Shown here in pieces: positions 10,650 to 20,886 of a stretch of 64,000 nt of DNA (position 1 is its first letter; the number at the start of each line of letters is the position of its first letter). The notes below the pieces were generated by a model that was given only the letters and a program-made list of their open reading frames with translations, was not told the origin of the DNA and searched no databases. The translations under genes and the position numbers were made by a program. The stretch covers positions 124,001 to 188,000 of the forward strand of contig JARFXM010000007.1 in assembly GCA_029532625.1 (NCBI GenBank). Reading direction: 5' to 3'. This DNA comes from Lomentospora prolificans. Taxonomy: Eukaryota > Ascomycota > Sordariomycetes > Microascales > Microascaceae.

Positions 10650-12468
10650 ATGGGAAGCCGTGGAAAAGATGCTGGGCCTTCGCCCTTCGATACCTACCAG
10701 ACGTCGTTGACCACGAGGTACTGCAGCAAGGAGATGGCACAACTCTACAGCCAACGCTCACGCCACTCTCAGTGGCGCAAGCTCTGGTTGCTCCTGGCCG
10801 AGTCTGAGAGGGAGCTTGGTATTGAAACCATCACACCAGAAGCTCTTGAGGAGATGAGGCAGCACCTTGAAGTAACGGACGAAGACTTTGAGGTGGCCAG
10901 GATCGAGGAAAAGAAGCGCCGACACGATGTTATGGCCCATGTCCACGCTTTCGGCGCCGTTGCGCCAACTGCCGCTGGTATCATCCATTATGGCGTGAGT
11001 CTGAATGATGCTAAACCCCGCAATTCCAGCTGCTCTTCCACCGGTTTAAAGCCAACCTTTGACAGGTAGTAGGATTAACTGGATTCAACTAGGCAACCAG
11101 CTGCTACGTCACGGACAATGCGGAACTCATTCTCATGCGTGATGCTATGGACCTTCTCCTTCCGAAATTGTCCAAAGTCATCTCCAACCTAGCTAAGCTT
11201 GCCATGGAGTGGAAGGCGACGCCTACTCTGGCCTACACTCACTTGCAGCCAGGTAGGTGTAATTGTGCATTTCATAAAACACAACAAGAAGACCTCGCTA
11301 ACCGTTTCCGCATTAGCGCAATTGATCACGGGTATAACGAGACCAACAGCTTCTTTTGGTCACCAGACTCACTATTTGCTAATGTGCATGATTAGTTGGC
11401 AAGCGGGCGGCTCAGTGGGCCCAGGATCTCGTTTTCGACCTTGAGAGTATTGAACATGCCCGAAATGGGTTGCTGCTTCGAGGTGAGCCGAAACCGGCAT
11501 TGCGCAAAGTATGAAGGCTTAACGTATTCCAGGTGCCCAGGGAACCACTGGAACGCAGGCATCGTTCCTCGAGATCTTCAACGGTGACGCTTCCAAGTGT
11601 GACCAGCTGAACGAATTGCTTTGTAAAAAGGCCGGCTTCCCTGGTTGCTACGACGTTTCGACCCAGACGTACACCCGCAAGGTCGACCTGATCGTCGCTA
11701 ATGCCATCTGTGGTCTCGGTGCTACGGCGCAAAAGATCACCGGAGACATCCGCCATCTGGCTTCGTGGAAGGAGGCTGAAGAGCCATTCGAAGTCAATCA
11801 GATCGGGTCATCGGCAATGGTTAGTACTCCGCCCCAGATTGTTCTGATGGGAGGATAAACTAAGTGTGAGAGAAAAGGCCTATAAGAGGAACCCAATGCG
11901 GTCTGAGAGAGTGTGCAGTCTCGCGCGGGAGCTGCTCTCAAAGCAGGCTACAACTGCGAATACCCTCGCAGCGCAATGGATGGAACGCTCGTTGGATGAC
12001 AGTGCGGTCCGCAGAATCGATATCCCCGAGATGTTCCTTCTGGCGGATGCTATCATTGGTGGTCTCGATAACATCACCAATGGCATGGTTATCTACCCTA
12101 AGCGGATTGCCACACGGGTTCAGGAAGAGCTCCCCTTTATGATCACTGAGAGCATCATTATGAAGCTCTGTGCTAAGGGCGTGTCCAGGCAGGAAGCCCA
12201 TGAGCAGATCCGCGTCTTGTCGCACCAGGCTGGACACGTCGTGAAGAACGAAGGTAAACCGAATGATTTGGTCGAAAGAATCAAGGCCACTGAATTCTTT
12301 GAGCCGATCTGGGGTAGCATCGATGACATGCTAAGGCCAGAGCTGTACATTGGCCGTAGTGTTGATATCGTGGAGCGTTACTGTGGCCCCGGAGGTGTAG
12401 TGGAGAAGAAGATTCAGCCGTATAAGGCCATCTTCGAGAAGTCAGCGACGACGGAGCTCGAGGTCTGA
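10650..12468 (+). CDS. ADE13: adenylosuccinate lyase, six exons
   Basis: Exons 10650-10994, 11093-11252, 11317-11331, 11396-11482, 11533-11819 and 11878-12468 give a 494-residue protein. It catalyses two fumarate-releasing steps of purine synthesis (SAICAR to AICAR; adenylosuccinate to AMP). Family hallmarks: the N-terminal YQTSLTTRYCSKEMA; EKKRRHDVMAHVHAFGAVAP; HYG|ATSCYVTDNAELI; the catalytic THLQPAQL region; and the mobile signature loop QIGSSAMAYKRNPMRSE (about residues 291-307), with its catalytic Ser. Length fits fungal homologues (about 480). Exon 3 is only 15 nt and encodes AQLIT right after the catalytic THLQP, and the signature loop is interrupted by intron 5 (after SSAM). All key residues are present, so it looks functional. 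Whether it is the only genomic copy or a second one cannot be told from this window; see findings. Confidence 0.93.
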
Positions 12469-13693
12469 TGCCTGGTGAGATTATAGGTTATACATGATTT
12501 TTTATCTATCCGTCAGTTGAAAGCCTCCATTTCGTCGCCTGTCTATACACGAGTTTTAATAATGATGTACAACCGACTGGGTGGTGTTACGACCTCTCTC
12601 TCTAACCTTGACAGGCAGGCGGAGATGTCCAGAAGTCTTGACACAATATTTAATACTTCTAATAACTTTTGGGAGAAAAAGCTGAGATAATCACCTCGGG
12701 ATCTCTCGCTTCCGGAGTCACCACTGCTCCTGTTGATCCTACTTCTCATTTCATGTTCCCACTCAAAAAGGCAGAAACTTGGGCGCGTGAGGGACACGAA
12801 CGCCGGTGGCAATAGCCAGGACGCCAGCAGCCCCACAGCCCAGGGAATGGAGAGATGAAGAGTCCGGGGGTGCCAGGAAAAAGAAGGTCGTATTATTAGC
12901 CAAGACTCAAGAGCTAAGCTCCAGCAGCCTGATAGGCAATCTATCCCTGGAGGCGCGGGAGCAGGACAATTGTTCTTACTGGAAGACGCATCGTGCATAG
13001 TCGGATCGGGAAAATGGTTTGTTTCGTCGGCAACGCTGCATGAACAGCCGGCATCGCGCTGACCTCTTATCAGTAGATCTTTGTCGAGCTCGCGCAGGGA
13101 AGCGATTAATCGCCAAGATGCCACGGATACTATTATTAGTAAGCCCCAAGAGCAATTGATTTCATAGAACGTCTCCATTCATGGATGGGACTCAATCCGA
13201 AGTGCAAGTTGTCAATCTCTTGCGTCTGTGCGTGCGTCCTGTATTATACAATGAAAGCCAAAGCAGCTCTCTTCGAAATTGACGCCAGATATTATTATTC
13301 GGAGAGGGCCAAGACACCCCGGGCCAATGGTCATGGCGATCCTGGGTGATCCTACTAAATGAGGCATGTATCTATTATTACCATATCGGATCGGATGGGA
13401 CAACCGGGCAGCTCGTTGACTAGCCAATCAACACTGCACGTTAGAAGAATAATTTATGTTGCAACCAAGATTGGCACCTGGCAGTTAAAATACACGCCGG
13501 TTTGCGGCGTGGGCCGAATCCTTCGCAACAGTCGAATCCTTCGGACCGGGATCCAACACGAGGGGAATCCAAACATGCCCATTTCCCCCTTCATGCCCGT
13601 TCCACGTTCCTTCAGCGACCCCTCGCAGGCTGATAGAACTCGGCACTCTTGCGTTCCACCTCAGGATTGAGTACTGAGATCAAGCTTGTCAGT
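12469..13693. other. intergenic, lyase 3' flank and transporter promoter
   Basis: A 211-codon open frame on the minus strand (13178-12543) has no domain, splice or signal support and its composition looks random. A CT-rich patch lies near 12593-12605. No other feature seen. Confidence 0.5.
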
Positions 13694-15909
13694 ATGGCTT
13701 CTCCCAACCACTCGCCTCCTTCCCCCTCCAACGCCGACCGCGACCGCGACCGCGACCACGTTAACGACCACGTTGACGACCACGTTGACGACCAACCCGA
13801 GAATACATCGACAGCTCCCGCCCCAATGGATGCAGCTCTCAAAGATGATGAAGAATCTGCCGCGGAGGTGCAAGCAGATCCAGATACCATACTGCGAGGT
13901 TTCCGTCTCTATGCCATCGCTATTGGTGTCTGCTTCGGTGCCCTGATGATGTCGCTCGACATCTCCATCCTTGGCACTGTAAGTTCCCCCTTTGTCACCC
14001 GTGATCAAACTCGACCGCGACTAGGCCTAGTAATGCCGCACCTCTGACACTTGGCTCTACACAGGCCCTGCCCTCTGTGATGACCGATCTAGGCGATGAC
14101 GCCTCCAACATCGCATGGTACCCGGCTTCCTTCACGCTAGCAACTTGCGCGATGACTCCGGTAGCCGGGAAAATGGCGTCCGTGTTCCCCCTTGACCTCG
14201 TGTACAGCGCCTTCACCGTCATCTTCCTAGCCGGGAGCATCCTCTGTGGATGGGCCCCCACAAGCAGCGCTTTCATCGCCGGCCGCGCCATCGCAGGTAT
14301 TGGCGCTGCGGGCGTCGCTAGCAACGGGCTTACCATACTGGTCACCATTGCTCCGGTCGCTAAGAAGCCGATTTTTATGGGTATTGGTGCTGCGTGCTTT
14401 GTGGTAGGGCTCGTCGCCGGGCCTCTGCTAGGCGGAGCGTAAGTAATAATATAATAATACCCCTGCCAAGCAACGTTGTGGCAAAGCTGCTAATATGGTA
14501 TTAAATCCAGATTTGCGGATCGACTTACTTGGCGATGGTGTTTCTGGTAATATTACTACGTATCACATCATTTAATAACATTTAATAGCCCCCACACTCC
14601 GCGGCACATCTTTCTCTTTAAGCGCAGCGCCAAGGAACTAACTAATATCCCTCTTTCGCCCAATAGGATCAACATCCCCTTCAACGCCCTCACCCTCGCT
14701 GTCGTCTCCTTCTTCTTCCGGCCGCAACAAGGCCGCGGCGGCAGCGTTTCGGGACGAATCAAGAGCCTCGACTTAGTCGGCTGCTTCATCTTCGTTCCCG
14801 CCATCTTCATGTTCCTCCTCGCCATGCAGACGGGCGGCCAAGACGGCATCTGGAACACCTCCGCTATTATTGGCCTGTTCGTCGGCTCTGGCGTGACGCT
14901 GCTTCTCTTTGTGGCGTGGGAGTGGCGCCAGGGCGACCAGGCTATGATTCCGGGCAAGCTGGCGATGAGGAGGACTGTGGTGTTTTCCTGTCTGTTTGCG
15001 GCTGCGCAGATGGGAGGGCTTACCGTCGCGTCGTATTACCTGCCTGCGTGGTTTCAGGCGATTCAGGGCGTGGGGCCGTTGCAAAGCGGCGTGAGGACAT
15101 TGCCGACTGTTATTACGCAGATGGTGACTACCATATTGAGTAGTAGTTTGGGTGAGCTGCATTTCTGTCATGGGCCGCATCTTCGCATGTCCAAGTACGG
15201 CAACTAACTCGAGGTCACGTATTAGCTTTGAGAATTAGGTACTACAACCCCTGGTTCTTCATCGGCGCCATCTTGACGTGCACCTCCAATGCGCTCTTCA
15301 CCACGTTCACCGTCTTCTCAACTCCCGCCAGCCACTGGATAGGATACCAGGTCATCCAAGGACTCGGTGCTGGCTTCGGCATGCAGATGAGTTCCCTCTG
15401 CGTGCAGCTGGAGCTAAAGGATAGCCCTGAACTCATCCCGATCGGCATTGCGCTCGTCATGTTCGTACAGTATCTCGGCGCCACCGTGATTCAAGTTATC
15501 GCCGGGACTGTATTCAACAGCGAACTAGACTCACACCTCGGAAGTGTTGGCTTAACGCCTAACCAGAGGGGTGCGCTTCTTGGCGTGGGGATCAAGGGGA
15601 TTCGGGAGGTTTCGGACACATACTTTCCACAGTTACTTAACCCGATATTGGAGGCGTATAATGCTGCTATTACCAGGGCGTTTGTAAGTTCAATGTTGTG
15701 TCACAATTCGCCCCTGCCAGGCACACAGACTCCTGAGGCTGACAATAGATGCATAGTTTGTCGCTGTGGGAAGTGCTATCTTGGGGTTCGTCGCCGCGTT
15801 TGGCATCAAGTGGAGGGTGATAGAAGGCGCTTCAGGTGGTCGTTTGGCTCGGCTTCGGACGTCGACAAAAGAGGCAAAAGAAGGACGAAAGAAAGAGGTG
15901 AAGGCATAA
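13694..15909 (+). CDS. MFS drug exporter, DHA2 (14-TM) type
   Basis: Exons 13694-13978, 14065-14438, 14511-14546, 14667-15151, 15226-15683 and 15757-15909 give 596 residues. A hydrophilic, Asp/Arg-rich N-terminus leads into 14 predicted helices. The first helix is FRLYAIAIGVCFGALMM followed by SLDISILGTALPSV, the usual DHA start. Motif C (GLVAGPLLGGA) is followed by FADRLTWRWCFWINIP, typical of DHA2 exporters (HC-toxin/aflatoxin-pump type). The last exon encodes the final helix (VGSAILGFVAAFGIKW) and a basic tail; using the first AG instead would give a shorter non-helical end, so I chose the acceptor at 15756. The start is the first ATG in frame. Likely exports a small molecule by proton antiport at the plasma membrane. 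It sits between a purine enzyme and an EstB/LovD-like hydrolase, which suggests a link to a specialised metabolite but does not prove one. Confidence 0.9.
13735..13793 (+). repeat. coding minisatellite (Asp/Arg/His/Val repeats)
   Basis: Short tandem units at the N-terminus of the MFS exporter: 6-nt CGACCG-type units, then about 12-nt GACCACGTTGAC units, encoding RDRDRD, then HVND, HVDD, HVDD. A likely site of length variation between strains. Confidence 0.8.
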
Positions 15910-17497
15910 ACTCGATCAATAATAAAAGGTTCTCGGAAGTTTCACGCTGTTATCATAATACAAAATTGATAATTCTCTTTGTATGATAATACAAGCTAAT
16001 AAACCCGGCCACTTGGACTTTTAGGAGATCTTGAGAAAGTAGGCAATACCCACCTTTCCATTCATTCTGACTTCGGTACTTCCTCGGTCGTCGGGCGGTC
16101 TTCCGGACCGAATGCTAACCTCTTGCGCATCAAGTCGAGGATCGAAGTCAAAATGAATGGAAAGGTGGGTATTGCTCGGGTGCAAGACGTCGCCAACCAC
16201 CATAAGGCGGTAGTATCAAGGCCTATACTTCTCAAGCAAATTCGAGCCCAGGAATCCAAGCGTGCATTGAGCCCCGTCCCTACAGGTGTCTTTCCCACGC
16301 TGCAGATTCGCGGCTGCGGGAGATTCCATCCCATTTCATCATCTAAGCACTCTTCGGGTGACATGTCGTCACACTCGGCACCCCTGCAAACCGTTTAGTG
16401 ACGCAAAATCATATTTCTTTCTCAGAAGAACGTCCAGCGCACCTTTCCGGATTCCGCTGAGTAGAAGGACATCTGTTTGGTGAATGCGCCTCATCGATTG
16501 CGGTAGCCGGTCGAGGAGTTGTACCAGGCCCGAGAGACGAGGCTTGGCCGCGCCGAAGATGTCCATGAGCTTCTCTCGTGACCTCGATCCCATCAATTCT
16601 CCCCATATCTACTCTTCTGCGCTCGGCCTCCTCCGGGCCCCATTCCGTCTCTCATGTCAACGTGGACCTTTCGGAGACTAGACGTGTCCAAGTAGGCAGA
16701 CAGGAATTCTCCAAGGCCATCACTGCCTTTGTTCGCTAGGAGAGTTGTAGCATCTGATGTTCAATTCCGCCAGCTGCTACACCGCAGAGAAGAAGCCTCT
16801 TCGGATGTCTGGGGCTGGCGCTGGGTTACCGGGATGTCCTAGATTCAACAGCTTGATATGGATGCTGCCGAGCGATACGTCAACGTTTCCGACAGCAGCT
16901 ATCGTTTCGGAAATGCAGCGGTAGCCTGGTAGGCCGGGGCCGTCTGTATTCGCGTGATAGCCGGTGGTCGGCTGGAGCATGAGATGATATATTACTGCGC
17001 TCCAAATATCGCGTATAAGTGTCATCAGTTGCTGACCGCTCAAGTACCCGAACTCGGCATCGCTGGCTGAAGCCCAGCGTCGGCGCGCCCGGCATCCTTG
17101 CAACTGCAGAGTCAGTAGTCTCAGAGAGGCGCGATGGTCACCATGTACTTTTCAATCACTTTGTTTGCATTGATCTCGACAATGACATCGCGGTACAATC
17201 TATTTTTCTCTTTCTTGGCAGCCTCCGTATCCATTGCTGCGCCACTACCGCCGCTCTTGCAGCCAGCAGCAGCGCTCATCCATTATCCTTCCTTCATAAT
17301 AGGCAACACTCCTCGCCATGAGGGACTGCCAGAAGGTGAAGCACGGAAAAGTTTTTCTTGGTCGAATGGCTATACGAAGAGTATTAGTCCAATCACGACT
17401 CTTACCTCCATCAGGGAATGAGAGGGTTGGGAATACTAATAATATCTGCCTATATTCCAAAGTCGAATTGATGGCAATTTGAAGTCCTTATTACGAT
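15910..17497. other. intergenic with unrecognised open frames
   Basis: Holds the 33-bp inverted repeat listed separately. Several minus-strand open frames (17103-16777, 16596-16369, 16364-16062) have protein-like stretches such as NVDVSLGSIHIKLLNLG and RLSGLVQLLDRLPQSMRR separated by stops, so a decayed gene is possible, but I cannot name a family. Confidence 0.4.
16043..16175. repeat. inverted repeat, 33-bp arms, one mismatch, 67-bp spacer
   Basis: Left arm 16043-16075, right arm 16143-16175. The arms are reverse complements apart from one position in the GTCAGAATG / GTCAAAATG part. Outside the arms similarity stops. No transposase ORF lies between them. Confidence 0.85.
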
Positions 17498-18637
17498 CTA
17501 TTTGGAAAGAGCCTCATAAATTGCCCGGACATAGAGCTCTGAGTTCGCGTTGCCTAAAGTATTACCCAACCGCATCTTGTTCATTGCATAACTAATGGTC
17601 ATTCGGTGATCCAAGTCCATGATCAGCATCGATCCACCCCAGCCACCCCAGAAGCAGAGGCGGCCCTCGGGAATCCACGAAAATGTTTGCGGGGACGGTA
17701 GCCCAACGCCTAGTCCGAAACGAATAAATGTCTGGAGGACGATGTCTTGCCCACTGATACGTTCCTCGAGAATCTTGTCGACTGTGGTGGGCGAGATGTA
17801 TTTCCGCCCATCCACGGTCCCTCCTAGCGACACGATGGACCCGATACGGCATAGTGAACGGGCATTCCCAAAGCCGTTTGTGGCGCCAATCTCGGTGGCC
17901 CGGAATCCAGGGCTCATCGACGCCTCAGCTGACCCGGGAGAACCAGCGAAAGCTCTAGCAAATAGACTTTCCGGGTCCAGGGTGTCTAGAGGGATGTCTG
18001 GGGGTGGAACAATATCGGCGGTGCGAGGCCAGTCTTTCTCCTCTACCCCGAGGCGGAAGTCTGCATGTAGCGGAGTGGCAATCTCATCCGCGATAAACTG
18101 CTTTAATGGTTTTCCGCTGATGCGCCGTACTAATTCTCCGACCATGTGGCCCTGATTCACTATGTGATAGCCGGATTGTTCACCAGGTGTCCACCAGGGC
18201 GCTTGCGTGGCGAGCCTCTCTGTCGACTTGGCGGTATCATATACATCTTGGGCGGCGATGGGCTGTTCCCATGCAGGTACTCCAGATGCGTGACTGAGAA
18301 CGTGGCCAACAGTTACATTCTCCTTGCCATTTGCTGCGAATTCTGGCCAGTACTTTGACATCCTCTCGTCGGGGTCTAGTAAGCCGCGGTCGATCAGAAT
18401 GGCGGCTGCCAATGCGGTGACGACTTTCGAACAAGACCAGACCACTGTTAATGTATCTCGGGTCCAGCGCCGGGCCTTCTCGGTGTCCGCGTAGCCACCC
18501 CATAGGTCTACTACGTTCTTTCCGTCGATGTTGACGCAGAGCGAAGCCCCGAGCTCCTCCCCTTGCTCAAGCCGGCTGTTAAATAGGTCGCGAACTTGCT
18601 GGAATTTGGGATCGCAAACTCCCTCCATTTTGGCCAT
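17498..18637 (-). CDS. serine hydrolase/acyltransferase of the beta-lactamase fold (EstB / LovD-like, family VIII)
   Basis: Single exon, 379 residues. The nucleophile motif S-x-x-K is SCSK at residues 68-71, inside VVWSCSKVVTALAAAIL. The second-motif Tyr is Y157 in SGYHIVNQG. A C-terminal W-G-G motif (WGGWGG, about 330-335) stands where penicillin-binding-type enzymes have KTG. LSHASGVPAW (about 114-123) is also typical. Members hydrolyse esters (EstB) or transfer acyl groups in polyketide clusters (LovD, about 413 aa). No signal peptide, so probably cytosolic. A second in-frame ATG (MEGV) lies three codons in; I used the first. It is intronless, unlike its neighbours, and lies near a DHA2 exporter and 4 kb from a stand-alone HMG-CoA reductase. 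The substrate cannot be predicted. Confidence 0.85.
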   Translation of the reverse strand: MAKMEGVCDPKFQQVRDLFNSRLEQGEELGASLCVNIDGKNVVDLWGGYADTEKARRWTRDTLTVVWSCSKVVTALAAAILIDRGLLDPDERMSKYWPEFAANGKENVTVGHVLSHASGVPAWEQPIAAQDVYDTAKSTERLATQAPWWTPGEQSGYHIVNQGHMVGELVRRISGKPLKQFIADEIATPLHADFRLGVEEKDWPRTADIVPPPDIPLDTLDPESLFARAFAGSPGSAEASMSPGFRATEIGATNGFGNARSLCRIGSIVSLGGTVDGRKYISPTTVDKILEERISGQDIVLQTFIRFGLGVGLPSPQTFSWIPEGRLCFWGGWGGSMLIMDLDHRMTISYAMNKMRLGNTLGNANSELYVRAIYEALSK

Positions 18638-20107
18638 GTTGAATAATAAGGATAATAGATGGGGAGACGACCTACAGGAACCTGCAAGGAAAGTCGCTTG
18701 GAGGGATCGCAGCGGTATTTAAAACGGCCGAAGGATGTCTCTGATATGGAACGTCCAGGAGAGAATTAAATTGTTTCCAAGCACCCCCTCACTTAGAAGC
18801 TGGCGTAATATGCACTTAAAATACAACAATTTCGGCTCGGCTCGAGGGTCAGCTTCGCCCCCGATGTCAGCTTACTCCCCGCAGCGGAAGGATTATCAGG
18901 AACTGGCCAGCATCCACATTTGAGCCTGGATTTGGTTAGCCTGGCGTCTGCCAGACCAGCAATGTCAGACCAGCGAGATCAAACCAATGATGTCAGACCA
19001 GCGTGGCGATGTGTCCCAGTTGCTTAGGCTGGTCGGGATTCTTTGGGCATCCATACTTCAGGGATGAGAATCAATCAGTCAATTTGCGTCCATAAAGGAG
19101 GTTTCGATCTGATGAGTTGCCCAGTACTCCTTATTAGTATGTTCTTGTCAATGTCCGCTACCTACCCAAGTTTCAATGCGTTTCGCGGCATGTGTTATTC
19201 GCCGCGGGCGGGCGCAAGAAGACTTGAGTTACTGAAGACAAGAAAGCGGATTTCAAGCCTCAGCTCGACATTTGCGCTCCCTCCCCAGGTACCAACGGTA
19301 CGAAGGAATTAGGTTGCCGGGATTATGACATCCGACCTTCCTATAATCCCAACGCCGCCCACCGCCAGCTACCCTATCCCCGCATTTCGAGCTCCGTTCT
19401 GTATTATGAGAAAACTAACAGTAGTTAGTGATAAGCTCGACGTGTTAGACAAGAATACAACCCCGCATGTCAGCAGCACCCAGACACACCATTGTGATTC
19501 GGCACACCATCATGTGGCCGATGATGACCAAGAGGACAGGTACCTGAAGATCTGGCCTAGATTGAGATGTCGAGGATGTAGCAGTTATGAATCAGTATTC
19601 ATCATACTTGGCAACTACTTTAGCGTTTGGTAGCCTATTCAAGCCCGCGTAGTAATAATATTTAGCGCCCACTGAGCAACTATTGGATCCAGAACAGTTT
19701 ATTTTGCTGGCCCGAGTCGCCCATGCCTACGAGCCTGCTACTCCCCGGAAGCCAGCCGGGGGGGCCACGGTCAAAGCCAGTTATGCCGCGCTTATTCTAT
19801 GCGATAAGGAAGGCTTTCGGCACGTAGTCTTACCACGGCGGCAAGCTTGTTGGGCATTGAACGAGTATGTCAGGCATGGAGAACAAGGCAAAAACGATAC
19901 ATCAATCCGAGTGTGAAATGGATATATGGGAAAAGCAGGAAATTTAGCGTTGATCAGAGCTCTAAGCTTCCGACACAGAGCCCTATGATCCACGAAGGGG
20001 AATTATCTGTCTCGTCGAGGATAAAACGGGTTGAAACGCCAACTTAATCGCCTTTGGGGATAGCCACCGGACGACTACTGCGAAAAAAATAGAAGCCAAA
20101 CCCCCGG
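18638..20107. other. intergenic, no clear gene
   Basis: At about 18947-19005 the short unit AGACCAGCG, usually preceded by ATGTC, occurs three times. Short + strand frames (19325-19633, 19683-19916) have protein-like stretches but no recognisable domain. Some of this could be lost 5' sequence of the ferric reductase relic that follows, but I could not match it to its membrane domain. Confidence 0.4.
18716..18724 (-). promoter_or_regulatory. possible TATA-like element for the EstB/LovD-like gene
   Basis: TTTTAAATA on the minus strand about 80 bp upstream of the ATG at 18637. Position and base content fit a core promoter element; there is no further evidence. Confidence 0.25.
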
Positions 20108-20886
20108 TCATTGGTGGCTCTCTTGGCCTTCGAGAGGACGCTGAGAATTATACGGCTGATCTACTACAATGTGCACCTTGCCCTGATTAAGGGCAAGGCA
20201 GTCGATCAGTCCAAGGCGACGGTGCAGTACGACCACGAGGGCGATATGCTTCGGATCGAGGTCCCTTCTAGGCACAATTATCCCGAACCCTCGCCGGGCC
20301 AGCACTAATATTTCCTCTATCAGCCTAGTAGATTGAGATTTTATTGAGAGCCATCCGTTTACCCTAGCCTCCTGGGCAGATGATGGGCTGCGGAGCCCAG
20401 TTTTTTCTACAAATTCCAACAGCGAGGGCGCCATCAGCCCGCAGGAGAAACCCCCATGATCTTCAAGGCGATACGGTTAGCAATTCTCATGGCCCCAAGC
20501 TTGTATTCATGGTCCGACCCCGGGATGGCTGGACCAGGAGGCTCCAGAGAACTTGCTGCGGTGGCACGCTGCTCCAATATTGAACTCACCTTCTACGTAA
20601 CTTCCGAGGACCGCGAGAGTATCGTCGAAGGCTGTGATTCAAGAAGGAAAAAGGTGACCGGCGTCAACGAGATGGAGGATGACCCGGCTTTCTGTCCACT
20701 ACGGGCGGGCTGATAAAAAAGCCCATCATCGCCATGGTAGCCATACCCGCTCGTAACGTAGACTCGCGTGCCGCAGTCATGTTGTGTGAATCGGCGGTGA
20801 TGGCGGATAGCGTTAGGGCTGCGACTGTCGAAGCGACGAAGAACCATAATGCTTCGATCGCGTATTTTGAAGAGTCATTCGGCTGG
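20108..20886 (+). pseudogene. ferric reductase (FRE family) relic, C-terminal half
   Basis: Successive pieces in different frames follow the order of a fungal ferric/cupric reductase. The first is the end of the membrane domain and start of the FAD domain (RTLRIIRLIYYNVHLALIKG, then QYDHEGDMLRIEVP and PSPGQH) with an in-frame TAA at about 20308. After a one-base shift comes the FAD motif HPFTLASW and FSTNSNSEGAISP. After a further shift comes KLVFMVRPRDGWTRRL. The next piece, RELAAVARCSNIELTFYVTS, comes from well downstream, so the NADPH-binding segment between them is deleted. The end is AVMLCESAVMADSVRAA and the characteristic YFEESFGW. Intact homologues are several hundred residues long with a full heme-binding membrane domain, which is missing here. 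A dead gene for reductive iron uptake. Confidence 0.85.

Noticed and set aside
12543..13178. 211-codon open frame on the minus strand
   Set aside because: Long but with no domain, no plausible composition, no splice partner and no conserved start context; likely chance.
13649..15909. Alternative last exon of the MFS exporter using the first AG (after GACAATAG)
   Set aside because: It would give a short non-helical tail; the next AG six bases later restores the expected fourteenth helix and a basic C-terminus.
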